The notes: generated by a model from the sequence alone, not told the origin. Shown: positions 34,203-46,154, numbered from the stretch's first letter. The stretch: 64,000 nt of DNA from Panicum virgatum (GCF_016808335.1 NC_053144.1:70045400-70109399); one strand, 5' to 3'. Program-made: numbers and translations.

Positions 34203-36264
34203 ATGGCCAAGATGGGTGGTTCGCCGCCTCACTTCGAGGGCAAGAACTTTGCCTATTGGAAAGTTCGCATGGCCGCATATCTTGATGCGATTGCCCCCGA
34301 GGTGTGGTTGGCCACAAAAACCGGGTTCACCGGAACTCCCTCCACGGAACAACTAAAATGGAATGCCAATGCTAGAAATGTAATTTTCAAAGCCATTAGT
34401 GAGGAAGTCTTTGCTAGAGTAAATGGCATGGACTTAGCAAGTGATATTTGGAAGGAGCTCATTGAAATTCATGAAGGCTCCACTAAAGTTCGTGAGCAAA
34501 AATATCACTTGTTTAGAGCTAAGTATGATTCTTTTAAAATGCTAGCTCATGAAAATTGCAATGATATGTACTCTCGCTTGAATGTCATTGTCAAGGACAT
34601 TAATGCACTTGAAATATCCAAAATTGACAGTGCCTCCATCAATCGCAAGATTCTCATGCTCCTCCCGAAGCCCAAGTATAACATCATCAATGCTATGCTT
34701 CAAAAGGAGAATCTTGACACAATGGAAGTAGGAGAACTTGTGGGCGAAATTCGCGCTCATGAGATGAGTATCCTTGGTATGTCCGAGGAGCCAACTTCAA
34801 GCAAATCAATTGTTCTAAAGACCAAGGCAAACAAAGCCCGCAAGCTCAAGATGATCAAGCAAGATTCAAGCTCAAGCAATGAAGAAGATGATCATCATGA
34901 AAGCTCATCAGATGTTGAAGATGATGGAGAGCTTGCTCTCATGATGAGAAAGTTCACCCGCTTGAATGACAAGATCAACAAGAAGGGTTTCAACTTTGAC
35001 TCAAAAAGGGGAATGTTCCGGCCAATGGATGTCAAGAACAAAATTTGCTACAATTGTGGAGAAAAAGGTCACATCCGTCCAAATTGGCCCAAGCCGGACA
35101 AAAGAAACAAGGACAACAAGAGCAAGCATCGCAATGATTCAAGAGATGATGAAGAAGAAGAAAGGAAAAACAAAAACAAGAGACTTGGGAAGAAAAAGAG
35201 CAATGACAAGAAGATCAAGCTCTTCCCAAAGAAGAAAGGGCACACCAAGAGAAGCTTCTTGGTGGAAAAACAAGAGTGGGTGAACATGCTATCATTACCT
35301 CACAAATGAAGAACCATCACTACCTCCACCTCCAATGTGCCTCATGGCCAAAGGTAACTCTAAGGTATGTGAGAGTGAAGATGATAGTGATGATGAGCTT
35401 GACCCTAATGAGTTTGCTAACCTCATTAATGAGTATACATCCGTTATCAAGAGGGAAAAGGGCAAAGTCAAGGTTCTTGAGAGCACTCGTGCCAAGTTAG
35501 AGCTTGCCCACTCCGATTTGCTTGGCAAGTACAATGACTTGCTCAAAAAACACAATGAGTCACTTGTACTTGCTAAGCAAGTTGAAGAAAGCCACAAAAA
35601 GCTTAAACAAGAGCATAGGGAGTTGGCTCACAAGTATCAAGAACTTGAATTTGCCTATGAAGCAATTGACCCAAGTCTTGAGAACTTTGCTCATGAAACT
35701 ATTGAGAAGGTCAATGCTTCTACTTCATGTGAGGACCTACTCATTAATGCAAATGCTACTAATGCTTTGCCCGAGCTTGCACCTTCTAGGGAAAAGGAGT
35801 TGATGGATCAAGTTGCAAGCCTCAAGAGTAGTGTGGAGAAGCTCTCAAGAGGAGAATACATCCACAAGGAGATTCTCTTCAACAATGCCCGTGACTATGG
35901 CAAGAGAGGTCTTGGTTCATTTCCGGAGCCAAACATAGCTACTACTCCTTCTCCGGAGATCAAGATTAGCTTCATCAAGGAAGTTGGATCATATTGCCAA
36001 CATTGCCAAGTCACCGGGCACCACACTAGGGAGTGCACTTTACCATCACGTCCTCTTCCTAAATTACCCAAGAATTACTCTTCAATGTTTCAAAATAACC
36101 ATTTTCTCTTGAGTAAAGTGAAGGGCAAGGTGAAGGCCAAATTCATTGGCAAACTCACTAAGGAGTCAAAGAAGAAGCTCCCCAAGCAACTTTGGGTCCC
36201 AAAAGCTCTTGTCACACATGTGCAAGGCCCAAAGCTTGTTTGGGTTCCTAAAACTCAAAAGTGA
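34203..36264 (+). pseudogene. gag: Sirevirus B Gag, frameshifted and missing one zinc ligand
   Basis: It is the same protein as the intact gag of copy A. The first frame runs 34203-35309 and the second 35335-36264. Between them 55 bases present in copy A are replaced by 14 unrelated bases at about 35285-35298, a net loss of 41 that shifts the frame. The substituted piece matches the inverse complement of pol sequence at 36344-36364. In the first zinc knuckle the fourth ligand codon is TGG (35085-35087) where copy A has TGC. The second knuckle CQHCQVTGHHTREC and the coiled coil are unchanged. The frame ends with TGA at 36262-36264. Confidence 0.93.
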
Positions 36265-36280
36265 ATTCTCATGTGTGTAG

Positions 36281-39200
36281 GTGAACTACAAAGCCTGTGG
36301 AAAACATTGGGTACTTGATAGCGGTTGCTCTCAACACATGACCGGTAATGATAGCATGTTCACCTCTCTTGAAGACCCCGGCGATCATGAACATGTCACC
36401 TATGGTGATAACTTAAGGGGAAAAGTTTTAGATTTGGGTAGAATAGCAATCTCTAAAGATTTATCTATCCCTAATGTTTTGTTTGTAGAAGCACTTAGTT
36501 TTAATCTCATTTCTATTGCTCAATTGTGTGATCTTGGACTAACGTGTACCTTTGACAAGAATGGTGTTGTAGTAACTCTTGAAGAAGACAAGTCAATGGT
36601 ATTCACGGGGTTTAGGCATGGCAACATCTATTTAGTGGACTTCTCTTCAAAGCAAACAAGCACCATGACATGCCTCTTCACCAAGTCTTCTCTTGGGTGG
36701 CTTTGGCATAGAAGAATTGCTCATATTGGCATGAGCAACCTCAAGAAAGCCCACAAGAGAGGGATGATCACCGGCTTGAAGGATGTCACGTTTGACAAGA
36801 ACAAGCTATGTAAAGCATGTCAAGCCGGGAAGCAAGTCGCAACACATCATCCCATCAAGACGATGTTGTCTACCTCCAAGCCGCTCGAGCTACTTCACAT
36901 GGATCTCTTTGGTCCAACTACATACAAGAGCATTGGTGGTAACCTCTATTGCCTAGTAATTGTTGATGATTATTCACGTTACACTTGGATCATGTTCCTA
37001 GGCGATAAGGGTGAAACTCCGGAACTCTTCAAGACATTTGCAAGAAGAGCTCAAAGGGAGTACAACTCCCCAATTGTGAAGATCCGGAGTGACAACGGCA
37101 CCGAGTTCAAAAATATGAAGATTGAAGAATGGTGCGATAAAGAGGGCATCAAGCATGAGTTTTCCGCCACCTACACGCCTCAACAAAATGGAGTGGTGGA
37201 AAGAAAGAACAAGACACTTATCACCCTAGCTAGAGCAATGTTGGATGATTATGGCACGTCCGAGAAGTTTTGGGCGGAAGCAATCAACACGGCGTGTCAT
37301 GCATCCAACCGAGTATATCCTCACCGACTCCTCAAGAAAACTCCATATGAGCTCATCACCGGGAAGAAACCAAATATATCATACTTTCGAGTCTTTGGTT
37401 GCAAATGCTTCATCTACAAGAAGAAAAGGCTCGGTAAGTTTGAAAGTAGATGTGATGAAGGTTTCTTTCTTGGTTATGCATCAAACTCCAAAGCATATAG
37501 AGTATTCAATCAAACCTCCGGGTTAGTTGAAGAAACATGTGATGTGGAGTTTGATGAATCTAATGGCTCCCAAGAGGAGATTGTTGGCTATGAAAATGTA
37601 GGTGATGAGGAGATTGATGAAGTTTTGAAGAATATGTCCATTGGGGATATCAAGTCGGAAGAGGTGCATGAAGGCAATGATCAAGGGGGAGGACCTTCCT
37701 CATCTACACCAAGCACCTCCATGGCGCCCCAAGTGGATAAAGATCAAGAAAAAGATGATACACAACCTCAAGAAGATGTGCCAACGCAAACACCCCAAGT
37801 CCAAGAACAAGAAGAGCAAAATGTTCCACCACAAGCACAAGTCACCCATGATCCACCCCAACAAGCATCCACACAAGTACCGCTAGTGAAGCATGGTCGC
37901 ATCTTCAAGGATCATCCAATTGATCAAATCATTGGTAGTCCATCAAAGGGAGTAAGAACTCGCTCTAAACATGCTTCATTTTGCGAACATCACTCGTTTG
38001 TTTCTTATATTGAACCCACTAGCATAGAGGAAGCACTTGAGGACTCGGATTGGGTGATGGCCATGCAAGAAGAGTTGAACAACTTCACCCGCAATGAAGT
38101 TTGGGTCCTCGAAGCTCCTCCGAAAGACAAGAACATCATTGGCACCAAGTGGGTCTTTCGAAACAAGCAAGATGAACATGGGGTGGTGATACGCAACAAA
38201 GCAAGACTTGTGGCAAAAGGGTTCTCTCAAGTCGAAGGTTTGGATTTTGGTGAAACTTTTGCTCCGGTCGCAAGACTTGAAGCTATCCGTATCCTTCTTG
38301 CTTACTCTTCACATCATAATATTAAGTTGTATCAAATGGATGTGAAAAGTGCATTCTTGAATGGCGTTATTAACGAACTTGTTTATGTTGAGCAACCTCC
38401 CAGGTTTGAAGATCCGAGGAATCCTAACCATGTTTATAGGTTGCACAAGGCACTCTATGGGCTCAAACAAGCTCCAAGGGCTTGGTATGAGAGGCTTCGT
38501 GACTTCCTAATCATGCAATGCTTCAAGATCGGGAGAGTGGACACCACTTTGTTCACAAAAGACGTCAACGGGGATCTTTTCATTTGTCAAATTTATGTTG
38601 ACGATATTATCTTTGGCTCAACTAATGATTTACTAAGCCATGAGTTTGCTACCATGATGTCTAGGGAATTCGAGATGTCCATGATTGGCGAATTGACCTT
38701 CTTCCTTGGTTTTCAAGTCAAACAAATGAAGGAAGGGGCATTCATCCATCAAGAAAAGTATACTAAAGATATCTTGAAGAAGTTCAAGATGGATGAGTGC
38801 AAGCCAATCAAGACACCCATGGCAACCAATGGGCATCTCGACTTGGATGTGGACGGTAAACCGGTTGATCAATCCCTCTATCGTTCTATGATAGGGTCTT
38901 TGCTTTAACTTACCGCATCTAGGCCCGATATAATGTTTAGTGTGTGCTTGTGTGCCCGCTTTCAAGCTAACTCAAAGGAGTCACACCTTTCGGCTGTGAA
39001 TAGGATCCTTCGGTATCTCAAGCACACCCCTAGCATAGGCTTGTGGTACCCCAAAGGCGCTAGTTTAGATCTCTTGGGATACTCGGATTCGGATTTTGCC
39101 GGAAGCCGTGTGGATCGCAAGAGTACCTTCGGGGGTTGCCACTTGCTTGGGCGTTCTCTAGTTTCTTGGTCAAGTAAGAAGCAAAATTCCGTGGCTTTGT

Positions 39201-39547
39201 CTACCGCGGAAGCGGAATATATAGCGGCCGGTGCATGTTGTGCCCAAATCCTATATATGAAGCAAACCCTTTTGGACTTTGGTGTGAAACTAGATAGGAT
39301 CCCACTCCTTTGTGACAATGAAAGTGCCGTAAAAATTGCCAAGAATCCGGTTCAACACTCTCGCACAAAGCACATTGATATTCGCCATCACTTCTTGCGT
39401 GATCACGAAGCCAAAGGAGACATATCTCTTCAAGGTGTGAGATCCGAGGAGCAATTGGCGGATATCTTCACAAAACCATTAGACGAGAGTACCTTTGTTA
39501 GGCTATGGAATGAGCTTAATGTGTTAGATGCGGCAAACGTCATGTAA
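36281..39547 (+). pseudogene. pol: Sirevirus B Pol (protease, integrase, RT, RNase H) with one in-frame stop
   Basis: The frame opens right after a TAG at 36278 and is in a different frame from gag. The nominal first codon is GTG. The protease has [10 protein letters not shown]. The integrase has the HxxxH/CxxC zinc region ([19 protein letters not shown]) and the D, D, E core ([26 protein letters not shown]). RT has [12 protein letters not shown] and the catalytic YVDDIIFGS. RNase H has YSDSDFAGSRVDRKST, STAEAEYIAAG and RTKHIDIRHHFLRDH. A TAA at 38906-38908 stops translation between RT and RNase H; the same frame continues open to 39547. All other catalytic motifs look intact. Confidence 0.94.
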
Positions 39548-40924
39548 GTTGCCATGTCATATAGAAAAATGCATACATATAGGACACTTGTCTAACCATG
39601 GTAAGATAGTGATGAGCAAGGGTTTAGCTAGAGGTGGTGGTCCACTTGTTTTCCTCTAGGCTTGTAGAAAGGCTCATCATGAAGAAGCTTCCCGTGGGTT
39701 CAAACTTGACAAGTAGATCTTAATTTCTTGTTATGCATTTCTTGTCATATAAATGTGCACTTCATGTTTATTTTACTTTCGCATGTGGTTGTAGTTTGCA
39801 TTATCATTGCATGCGTAAGGGTCACAAAGGAGATCACTTGATGAAAATGAGACTTGTTTTCATATACAAGATCTTAATTCATGAAAAGTGAAAAGAGCAA
39901 AGTGTTAGGTGCGTTATTGCCTAGTGAGCAATGTCATGATGAGTTTGAAGCTTTCTATCTTCAATATCCCTATGACATGGCTCATACATTTTATTTGGCG
40001 CTTTGTCTCTCTTTCGGCTTTTCCTTGTGTTTGAAAAGAAAATTATTTAAGCAAGTGTGCTATCCTATTTATTTTGAGGGGTAAAGTCGCCTATGCAAGT
40101 CCATTAACTTGAGTTTATTTGAGTTTTATAAGTTTATTGGACTTAGCATAGAAGAGTGAGCTGAGTGTGGGGTTTTTTTGGCTTCACCGGTTAAACCGAC
40201 GTTCAAAGGATCTATACCCATCGGTTTAACCGGCGTTACTAAGTTTGTCTCAGCTCAGTCAAGTTTCAGGCGTTCAACCGACGTATTCAAAAGTCAGAGC
40301 ATCGGATCAACCGGTGATCATAAATGCATATCAGATCAAGCAATCAACCGGCGTTTTGATCAATCAACCGACGAGTTCACTTTTGGCATCATCGGTTCAA
40401 CCGGCGTTCAAAAACAGATCTGGTAGAGTCTCGGGTGAACTGCACCGATGCAATCAACCGGCGCTCAAACCCTAGGCGTCGGATCGACCGGAGTTAAGGA
40501 AAATCGCGGGCCCACCTGTCATATATGTCTCTTGCCCGCGCGGACCGGCCTCTGTTTCCCTTTTTTTCACGCCGCCGCCGCCCGACTCAATCCCGTCACG
40601 CCGCCGCCTTCACTTCGAGTCGCCTCCGCGCCGCCACCACTCGCCGCCGCTCGCCTGCACGCCGAGCCGCCGCCGCCGCGCTCCTTGCTCGCTGCTACGC
40701 GCCGCCGTTCCAAGCCGCCGCTGCGCGCCCTCGCGCTCGCCCAGCGCCGCCCGTGCGCACCTGCTCCACCCACGCGCGCCTCCGTGCTCCAGCGCCGCCG
40801 TGCTCCACGCCTCCACGCCATCCACACGTCGAGCAGCCCACGCAGCCGCGCCGCCTTCGCTTTCTCACACCGCAGCAGCACCCAATCAGCGCTCACTAGG
40901 TGTTCGAGGTTTTGACTGATAGAG
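39548..40924 (+). other. Sirevirus B spacer between pol and the env-like ORF
   Basis: The spacer is non-coding. From about 40180 to 40500 it holds eight or more boxes of the CACCGGTTAAACCGACG type and relaxed forms (CATCGGTTCAACCGGCG, CAACCGGCG), the same motif as in the LTR. From 40560 to 40890 it is extremely C/G-rich (GCCGCC repeats), and frames there look compositional. The env-like start codon is at 40925. Confidence 0.7.
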
Positions 40925-43408
40925 ATGGGTCGCGAGAAGAGGAAGGGGAAAGAGGTAGTTGTCGAGAAGCCCGCTCGCAAGCGGACTCGTGCAGAGAAGG
41001 AGGCCGAGAGGGCCAAGATGGTGGCCAAGGCCGCCGAGGAGCAGGCATCAGGTCGTGCTCGTCCGTTCCAGATCAGGGAGGACCCCAGAGGCAGAGGCAG
41101 AGCCAGAGGCAGGGGTATGGGCAGAGTGAGAGGTGCCAGGGCCACCAGAGCCGCGACAGCAGCAGCAGCAGCGACAGATTCAGATGGTTCTGACTCAGAG
41201 GCAGCACAGTCAGAGGGGCAGAGTTCTCCACAGCAGTCGTCTGAGGGAGGTTCCCCGCCAGCGACAGAGCGTCGCACTGGACCGAGGACTCGGGGAGGAC
41301 ACCAGCCACAGGAGCCCCGCAGGTCAGCAGCAGCAGCTCGCAGAGCCGAGGCCCTAGAGGCCGAGCGCGCAGTGTTCCGTATGGACACTGTTGTGCGTCT
41401 GGAGCCAGGTGTGATGCTCCAGAACTTGACCCGAGCCAATGCGGCCAAGGTCAAGAGGCTCAGGTGGAGTGTTGAGGAGGAGGTTTGGTTCCCAGTGACC
41501 CGAGACAGCAGAGTCGACAGGAGGTTCTGGACTCTGCTACAGGCCAGCTTCTACAAGACTTTCCAGCGGAGGGGCCACCGGATCTTCCAGCACAGGGTTC
41601 TTGACTGGGTCTCACTGAGGACAGCCGCAGGGGGAGCAGATGTGAGAGCACACTTCGCTCACTTCAGAGGACTGCCCAGGCTGCTAGAGATGGAGCAGAA
41701 CCGTTATATCGAGGACTGGGTCAGAGTGTTCTACGCCACAGCTTAGATAGCTCCCGAGCGCAGAGCCGTGCACTTCATGTTTGGAGGGCAGGACTTTGGT
41801 TTGTCGAGGGCGACCGTTGCTGGTATACTTGGAGTTGACCTGGTCGACGTCTCGCTGCACGAGAGGGTTTACGGGGACTCAGATCCACCCCGCAGGGCGA
41901 TGGTTGGCGGGATTGCTCCTTCCCACGAGGCGATCACTCAGTGCTTCCGCCAGCCGTTCCCAGCCTCTTACGCCAGAGTGCCGAGCTTGCTGACTCCAGA
42001 GGCTTACGCTGTTCACATGGCCCTCCGGAGGACTCTGTTACCGAGGAGTGGCTACCCAGAGGGGTTCACAGGTTTGCAGCAGCTCTTGCTCCTACACATC
42101 CTCACTCACGAGCCATTTGATATAGTTGACTTTATTCTGGCTGAGATCGAGGATGTGATCACTGATGGGATGGGTGTGGTGCGACAGTTTCCATATGCGC
42201 ACTGGATCAGTTACATATGCTCTATGATAGTGCCAGCAGAGTCACCCATCAGCACCCCTTACCGTCACGACGAGGCTCCCAGGTTCCCTGTCTACCGACC
42301 CACAGCTCCACAGGACAGGAGGAGGGGCAGACATGCAGATAGAGCAGCGATGGCTCGACTGTCACCGGAGGTTCAGGCACGAGTGGCAGAGGAGGATGAG
42401 GCACTCCTGGCAGCCGAGGCACAGCTTCCCGGGGGAGATGATGAGATTCACTGGTCTGAGCTTGAGTCAGACTCCTCCGACGACATAGAGTACTTTCCTC
42501 CATCTGCCCCAGCCAGTCACGACCACGAGGCAGGAGGGTCCGGAGAGCCAGCTCCTCCGACTTCAGCAGCTGCTACAGTCTCTGAGTCTCAGGTGACTCA
42601 GCCGTCCGAGCTCACTTCACTACTACAGCAGCTCGTGACTCAGCAGAGGGAGGACAAACTTGCTCAGGAGGAGGCCAGGAGAGCCCATGAGGCCCAGATT
42701 GCAGCTATTCAGAGAGAGGCAGCCCGAGAGCGTGCAGCGACAGAGGAGCGTTTTGTCGGCCTCATTGACAGAGTTTCACAGAGGACAGACGCTCAGTTCC
42801 AACAGATGCAGCAGGGCATGATGGCGATGTTCGGGATGATCTCCCAGCTTTACTCTCACACCGGACTCGCCCCACAGCAGCAGCAGCCCGGACTTCAGGG
42901 TGTAGGAGAACCTCAGCTTGCAGTCACACCAGCTCCTCCTCCTCCAGCCCCTACTGCAGCTCCAGCTACCACAGCGACACCGGAGACCATGTTCTCGATG
43001 TCAGCACTCTTTGGGTCTGCCGGTCGTCCGCTCTTTTCACCACTGCCAGCGACCACACTCTTTCAGGACTCACCGTCAGCGGTTCAGTCGGTCGCCCTCC
43101 CTTCCTCACTTCAGGCAGCACCTTCAGGGGGAGGAGCAGTAGAGGAGTCCCTGCTTCCACAGTCGACGCAGCCGGCAGCCTCAGCGGTCACTTCTTCATA
43201 TATTGATACTTCTTCTGCTGACCCGGTTACGACTTCTACGGATCCTCTACCAGGCAGTGCCAGCACGAGAGCCTCCACGACAGTCACTCCCCCAGTGAGC
43301 TCAGACCCAGACCAGCAGCTTCCGTCTGTCACCGAGGGTGAGAGTTCTCCATCCGACGACGACGACCCGGACCGCTTCCTCGCCGTACCACGACAGCACG
43401 ACCCGTAG
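40925..43408 (+). pseudogene. Sirevirus env-like ORF with one in-frame stop
   Basis: The frame runs 40925-41743, meets a TAG at 41744-41746, and continues in the same frame to 43408, about 827 codons in all. The N-terminus is very basic (lysine- and arginine-rich, then RGRGRARGRG). The middle is a globular region of unknown fold found in other grass proteins of this type (FGLSRATVAGILGVD, GLQQLLLLHILTHEPFDIVD). Then come an acidic segment, a predicted coiled coil (RAHEAQIAAIQREAARERAA and onward, coded about 42670-42800) and a long proline-, serine- and threonine-rich tail. I see no clear signal peptide or membrane anchor, so the name rests on position after pol. Its role is not established. 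Confidence 0.8.
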
Positions 43409-43424
43409 CTCGCCTTTTGGTGCT

Positions 43425-43722
43425 TTGATGCCAAAGGGGGAGAGGTGATAGGGGGAGCCTCAGAGTTAGGGGGAGGGTAGAGCTAGAGAGAGCTCGTAGT
43501 TATCAGGACTTTGATTCTTTGTATCACATTTGATGTTAATTCATGGATATGTACATTTGTCGCTTGAGTATGCCGTTCTTTGAGACATATCTATGGATTT
43601 CGTTTGAGCCGTTGAGCTCTTTGGTCCTGCTTTCGAGTTTGCTTGTGTTTATCCTGTTTTATCTTTCTCGCTCTCTCGTTATTTATGTTTGTGTTGTCAT
43701 CAATCACCAAAAAGGGGGAGAT
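43425..43722 (+). other. Polypurine tracts of Sirevirus B
   Basis: AAAAAGGGGGAGAT (43709-43722) directly precedes the 3' LTR and is the main polypurine tract. Further tracts (CCAAAGGGGGAGAG near 43431, GATAGGGGGAG near 43447, TTAGGGGGAGGG near 43467) lie upstream. Multiple tracts are a known Sirevirus trait. Confidence 0.85.
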
Positions 43723-45408
43723 TGTAAGCATCTAGGCCCTCAAGGTATGTTTCGGTGATTAATGACAACCATTATTGTGGCTAATGAGTTTGTGCAGCTT
43801 AATAGATCATTATCGCTCATTTGGTCATATGTCAAAAGAGGCCCCTCAATTTCGGTTATTCAAAAAGGCGATCTCGGTATTCAACTTATATATGACAAGG
43901 CTAAGGATCTTTCTAGTCCTAAGTGTCACAAGGTTGAGAAGGACACTTAGGTTAGTATAGGTTTTATAGTTTTGTAGTGATCGCACTATTAAGAGGGGTT
44001 AAGGCTAAGTAACTTGAGCATGGACATTGTCATTTGAAAATGGATGCACACTATGGTCACTCAGGTTTCTAGAAGTTCAAATAAGTGGTTCTCAAACTAT
44101 ATCTCAAGAATATTTGGATTCCATTCAAGACTCAAATCAGAAAAGGCAAAATCAGAAAAAAGTCTATACACTGGTTTAACCGACGCTCTAAATTTTCTAT
44201 ACGTCGGTTAAACAGAGTCAGCAGAGTCTGGACAAATTCAATACACCGGTTAAACCGACGTGTTTGAATTTAACGTCGGTGCATTAGTCCAGAGTTGGTT
44301 TTTCCAGGGTATTTCAAGTTCTATACACCGGTTAAACCGACGCTGTTTAAATCAAGACGTCGGTGCAATTGACCAGTGAGATGGTTTTTTCAAAGGAATT
44401 CAGAAGTTGTACTCACCGGTTAAACCGACGATAGGTTTGAGTTAACGTCGGTGCAGTTGTCCAGAGACTTGGTTTTTCAGCTCATCAGTGGACAACTACA
44501 CTCACCGGTTAAACCGATGATACGTCGGTTAATCTGCCCAAGTTGTAACGGCTAGTTCTCAGAAGAGGCAGTTTACATTCACCGGTTAAACCGACGATGA
44601 CTATTGGAGGGACGTCGGATTAACCGGCGCTACGCAGTTTTCTGGCAGCTTTTCTCCAACGGCTCTATTTGTGTGAGCTGCCTATATATACCCCTCCAAT
44701 GGGTCATTTCGCCCACTCTTGACACCAGGCAACATCCATACACATATACTATAGTCAAGAGCCACCTTGAGCTTCAACATTCACATACTTGTGCATTCAA
44801 TCAATCAAGAAGCAAGATTAAGGACTTGAGTAGAGAGAAGCTTGTGTGCATCCGTTCTCGGTGATCGGTTCTTGCTCAAGTGAAGGCCTTAGCTTGTTAC
44901 TCTTGGTGATTGGCATCACCTAGGCGATCTTGGTGATCGAGGTGTTTCTCGCGGAGCTTGCCAAGGATTGTGGGAGCCCGGAGAAGAATATTGTACGTGG
45001 CTTGATCTCCACCACGCCGGGATGGTGAACGGAGACTCTTAGTGAGCGCCCTCGTCTCGGTGACTTGGGAGGTGACAATACTCTTTGTGAGTGTCACAAC
45101 GTGGATTAGGGGTGTGTGCCAACACATCGATACCACGGGAAAAAATCCGGTCGTCTCTTGTCCACTCTCTTTATTCAAGCATTTTCTTTCATGCAATTTA
45201 CTCATGTGCTTGACTTAGAGATTATAACTTAGCTCTACCTTGCTAGGCTTTACTTTGTTTTATCTCTCTTAGCTTGTGTAGGTAGCTTAGTTATCCGGTT
45301 GGTGAATTGGTGCCCTACTAGCATTGCATAGGTTAAGGTTGTTTTACTTTGTTTTAGAAATTGAAAAAGGCCCAATTCACCCCCCCTCTTGGTCCATCGA
45401 TCCTTACA
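43723..45408 (+). repeat. 3' LTR of Sirevirus B
   Basis: It starts TGTAAGCATCTAGG and ends ATCGATCCTTACA, followed directly by the TGAGC duplication. It aligns without gaps to the 5' LTR. The palindromic box cluster (about 44166-44640) and TATA box (about 44683) are conserved. Confidence 0.95.
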
Positions 45409-45660
45409 TGAGCGCTATGGACCGTGCAAGTGCGGAAGTCATGACCAGTGAGACGTCGTGTCGTTGTTTAATGTGGGAGGAGTGAGCGGTGCGGAGCGTG
45501 CGAGAGCAGAAGTCAGGATCAATGAGAGGTCGTATCTGTGTTTAAAGTGCTTGGACGATGCAGGCAGCCTTGCGTGTATAAAAGGCGATCATGTGGTTGC
45601 CGAGAGCACAAACTTGCAATTCAGGTTCCATATATTTTTAGTTAGTCGAAACAAATAGCT

Positions 45661-46154
45661 ATGAGCTCCTCATTCTCCCGGGCAGCTTTCCGTCGGGAAA
45701 TGGAGACTAATTTAGGACCCTCTTCTAACAATCACAATAGATGTATTACAGTTTGCAAGGTGTGACCTAAAGGTGTAGAGCCACCCGATTACTATTGCCA
45801 GATGCGTTGTGTTCCGAACATATCTCGTGATTACGAGATTTTTGGCCAGAGGTATTGGTGTTGCAAGAATATCGAGGAATTCTAAAAAAGAGGTGCAACA
45901 TCACAGGTATAGATTAATTTGTAAATATATTTTATTATTTTTTATAATTTTGAATCGTTTCTTGTTTGCGACAGTACGCTGGTGATGACATGCATACTCA
46001 TTGGTGTCATTTCCATGAGTGGATTGACATGTGGATCACTCGTCGTGATCAGCAATATATAGAGTGGTTGAAGAAGGTGGATGAAGATGTACGCAAATAC
46101 GAGCGTGCGAAAGCAGACATGGCGGGACGTGATAAGGGTACTGCCCGTGAATGA
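45661..46154 (+). pseudogene. GRF-type zinc-finger-like gene, two in-frame stops
   Basis: Two exons, 45661-45906 and 45975-46154, with a 68-bp GT/AG phase-0 intron. The deduced product starts MSSSFSRAAFRREMETN and contains GQRYWCCKN, then CHFHEWIDMWITRRDQQYIE and a charged coiled-coil tail. The pattern of a GRF-like core followed by CxFxxWxD matches the gene at 46764-47248, as does the intron position. TGA at 45763-45765 and TAA at 45883-45885 break exon 1, so it is probably dead. It lies inside the TIR element and is convergent with its paralogue. GRF zinc fingers are small nucleic-acid-binding modules; the role here is unknown. Confidence 0.65.

Larger units (their letters stand above)
32461..45408 (+). 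mobile_element. Sirevirus (Ty1/copia) copy B, complete, 12948 bp, TSD TGAGC
   Basis: Order on the plus strand: 5' LTR 32461-34146, primer-binding site 34149-34160, gag 34203-36264, pol 36281-39547, a non-coding spacer, env-like ORF 40925-43408, polypurine tracts, and 3' LTR 43723-45408. TGAGC at 32456-32460 and 45409-45413 is a perfect 5-bp target duplication. Each LTR is 1686 bp. By eye they differ at about 20 positions (1.2 percent). The pol order protease-integrase-RT-RNase H is copia, and the env-like ORF places it in the Sirevirus genus. Gag is frameshifted, and pol and the env-like ORF each have one in-frame stop, so this copy cannot encode a full protein set. Confidence 0.96.
32386..45580. 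repeat. ~75-bp tandem repeat (about three units) interrupted by Sirevirus B
   Basis: The phrase CAGTGAGAGGTCGTGTCGGT, then GTTTAAAGTGGTATGAGTGAGC, ends at 32460. Related units follow the Sirevirus at about 45409-45482 (CAGTGAGACGTCGTGTCGTT) and 45483-45570 (CAATGAGAGGTCGTATCTGT). Spacing is about 75 bp when the Sirevirus is removed. The units are diverged, so this is an old local array that served as insertion target. Confidence 0.65.

Noticed and set aside
40448..40915. Alanine/arginine/proline-rich frame before the env-like ORF
   Set aside because: GCCGCC-type composition keeps all phases open. There is no domain and it is out of frame with the env-like ORF.
40925..43408. True viral envelope gene
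   Set aside because: No clear signal peptide, fusion peptide or membrane anchor. It is called env-like only by position in a Sirevirus.
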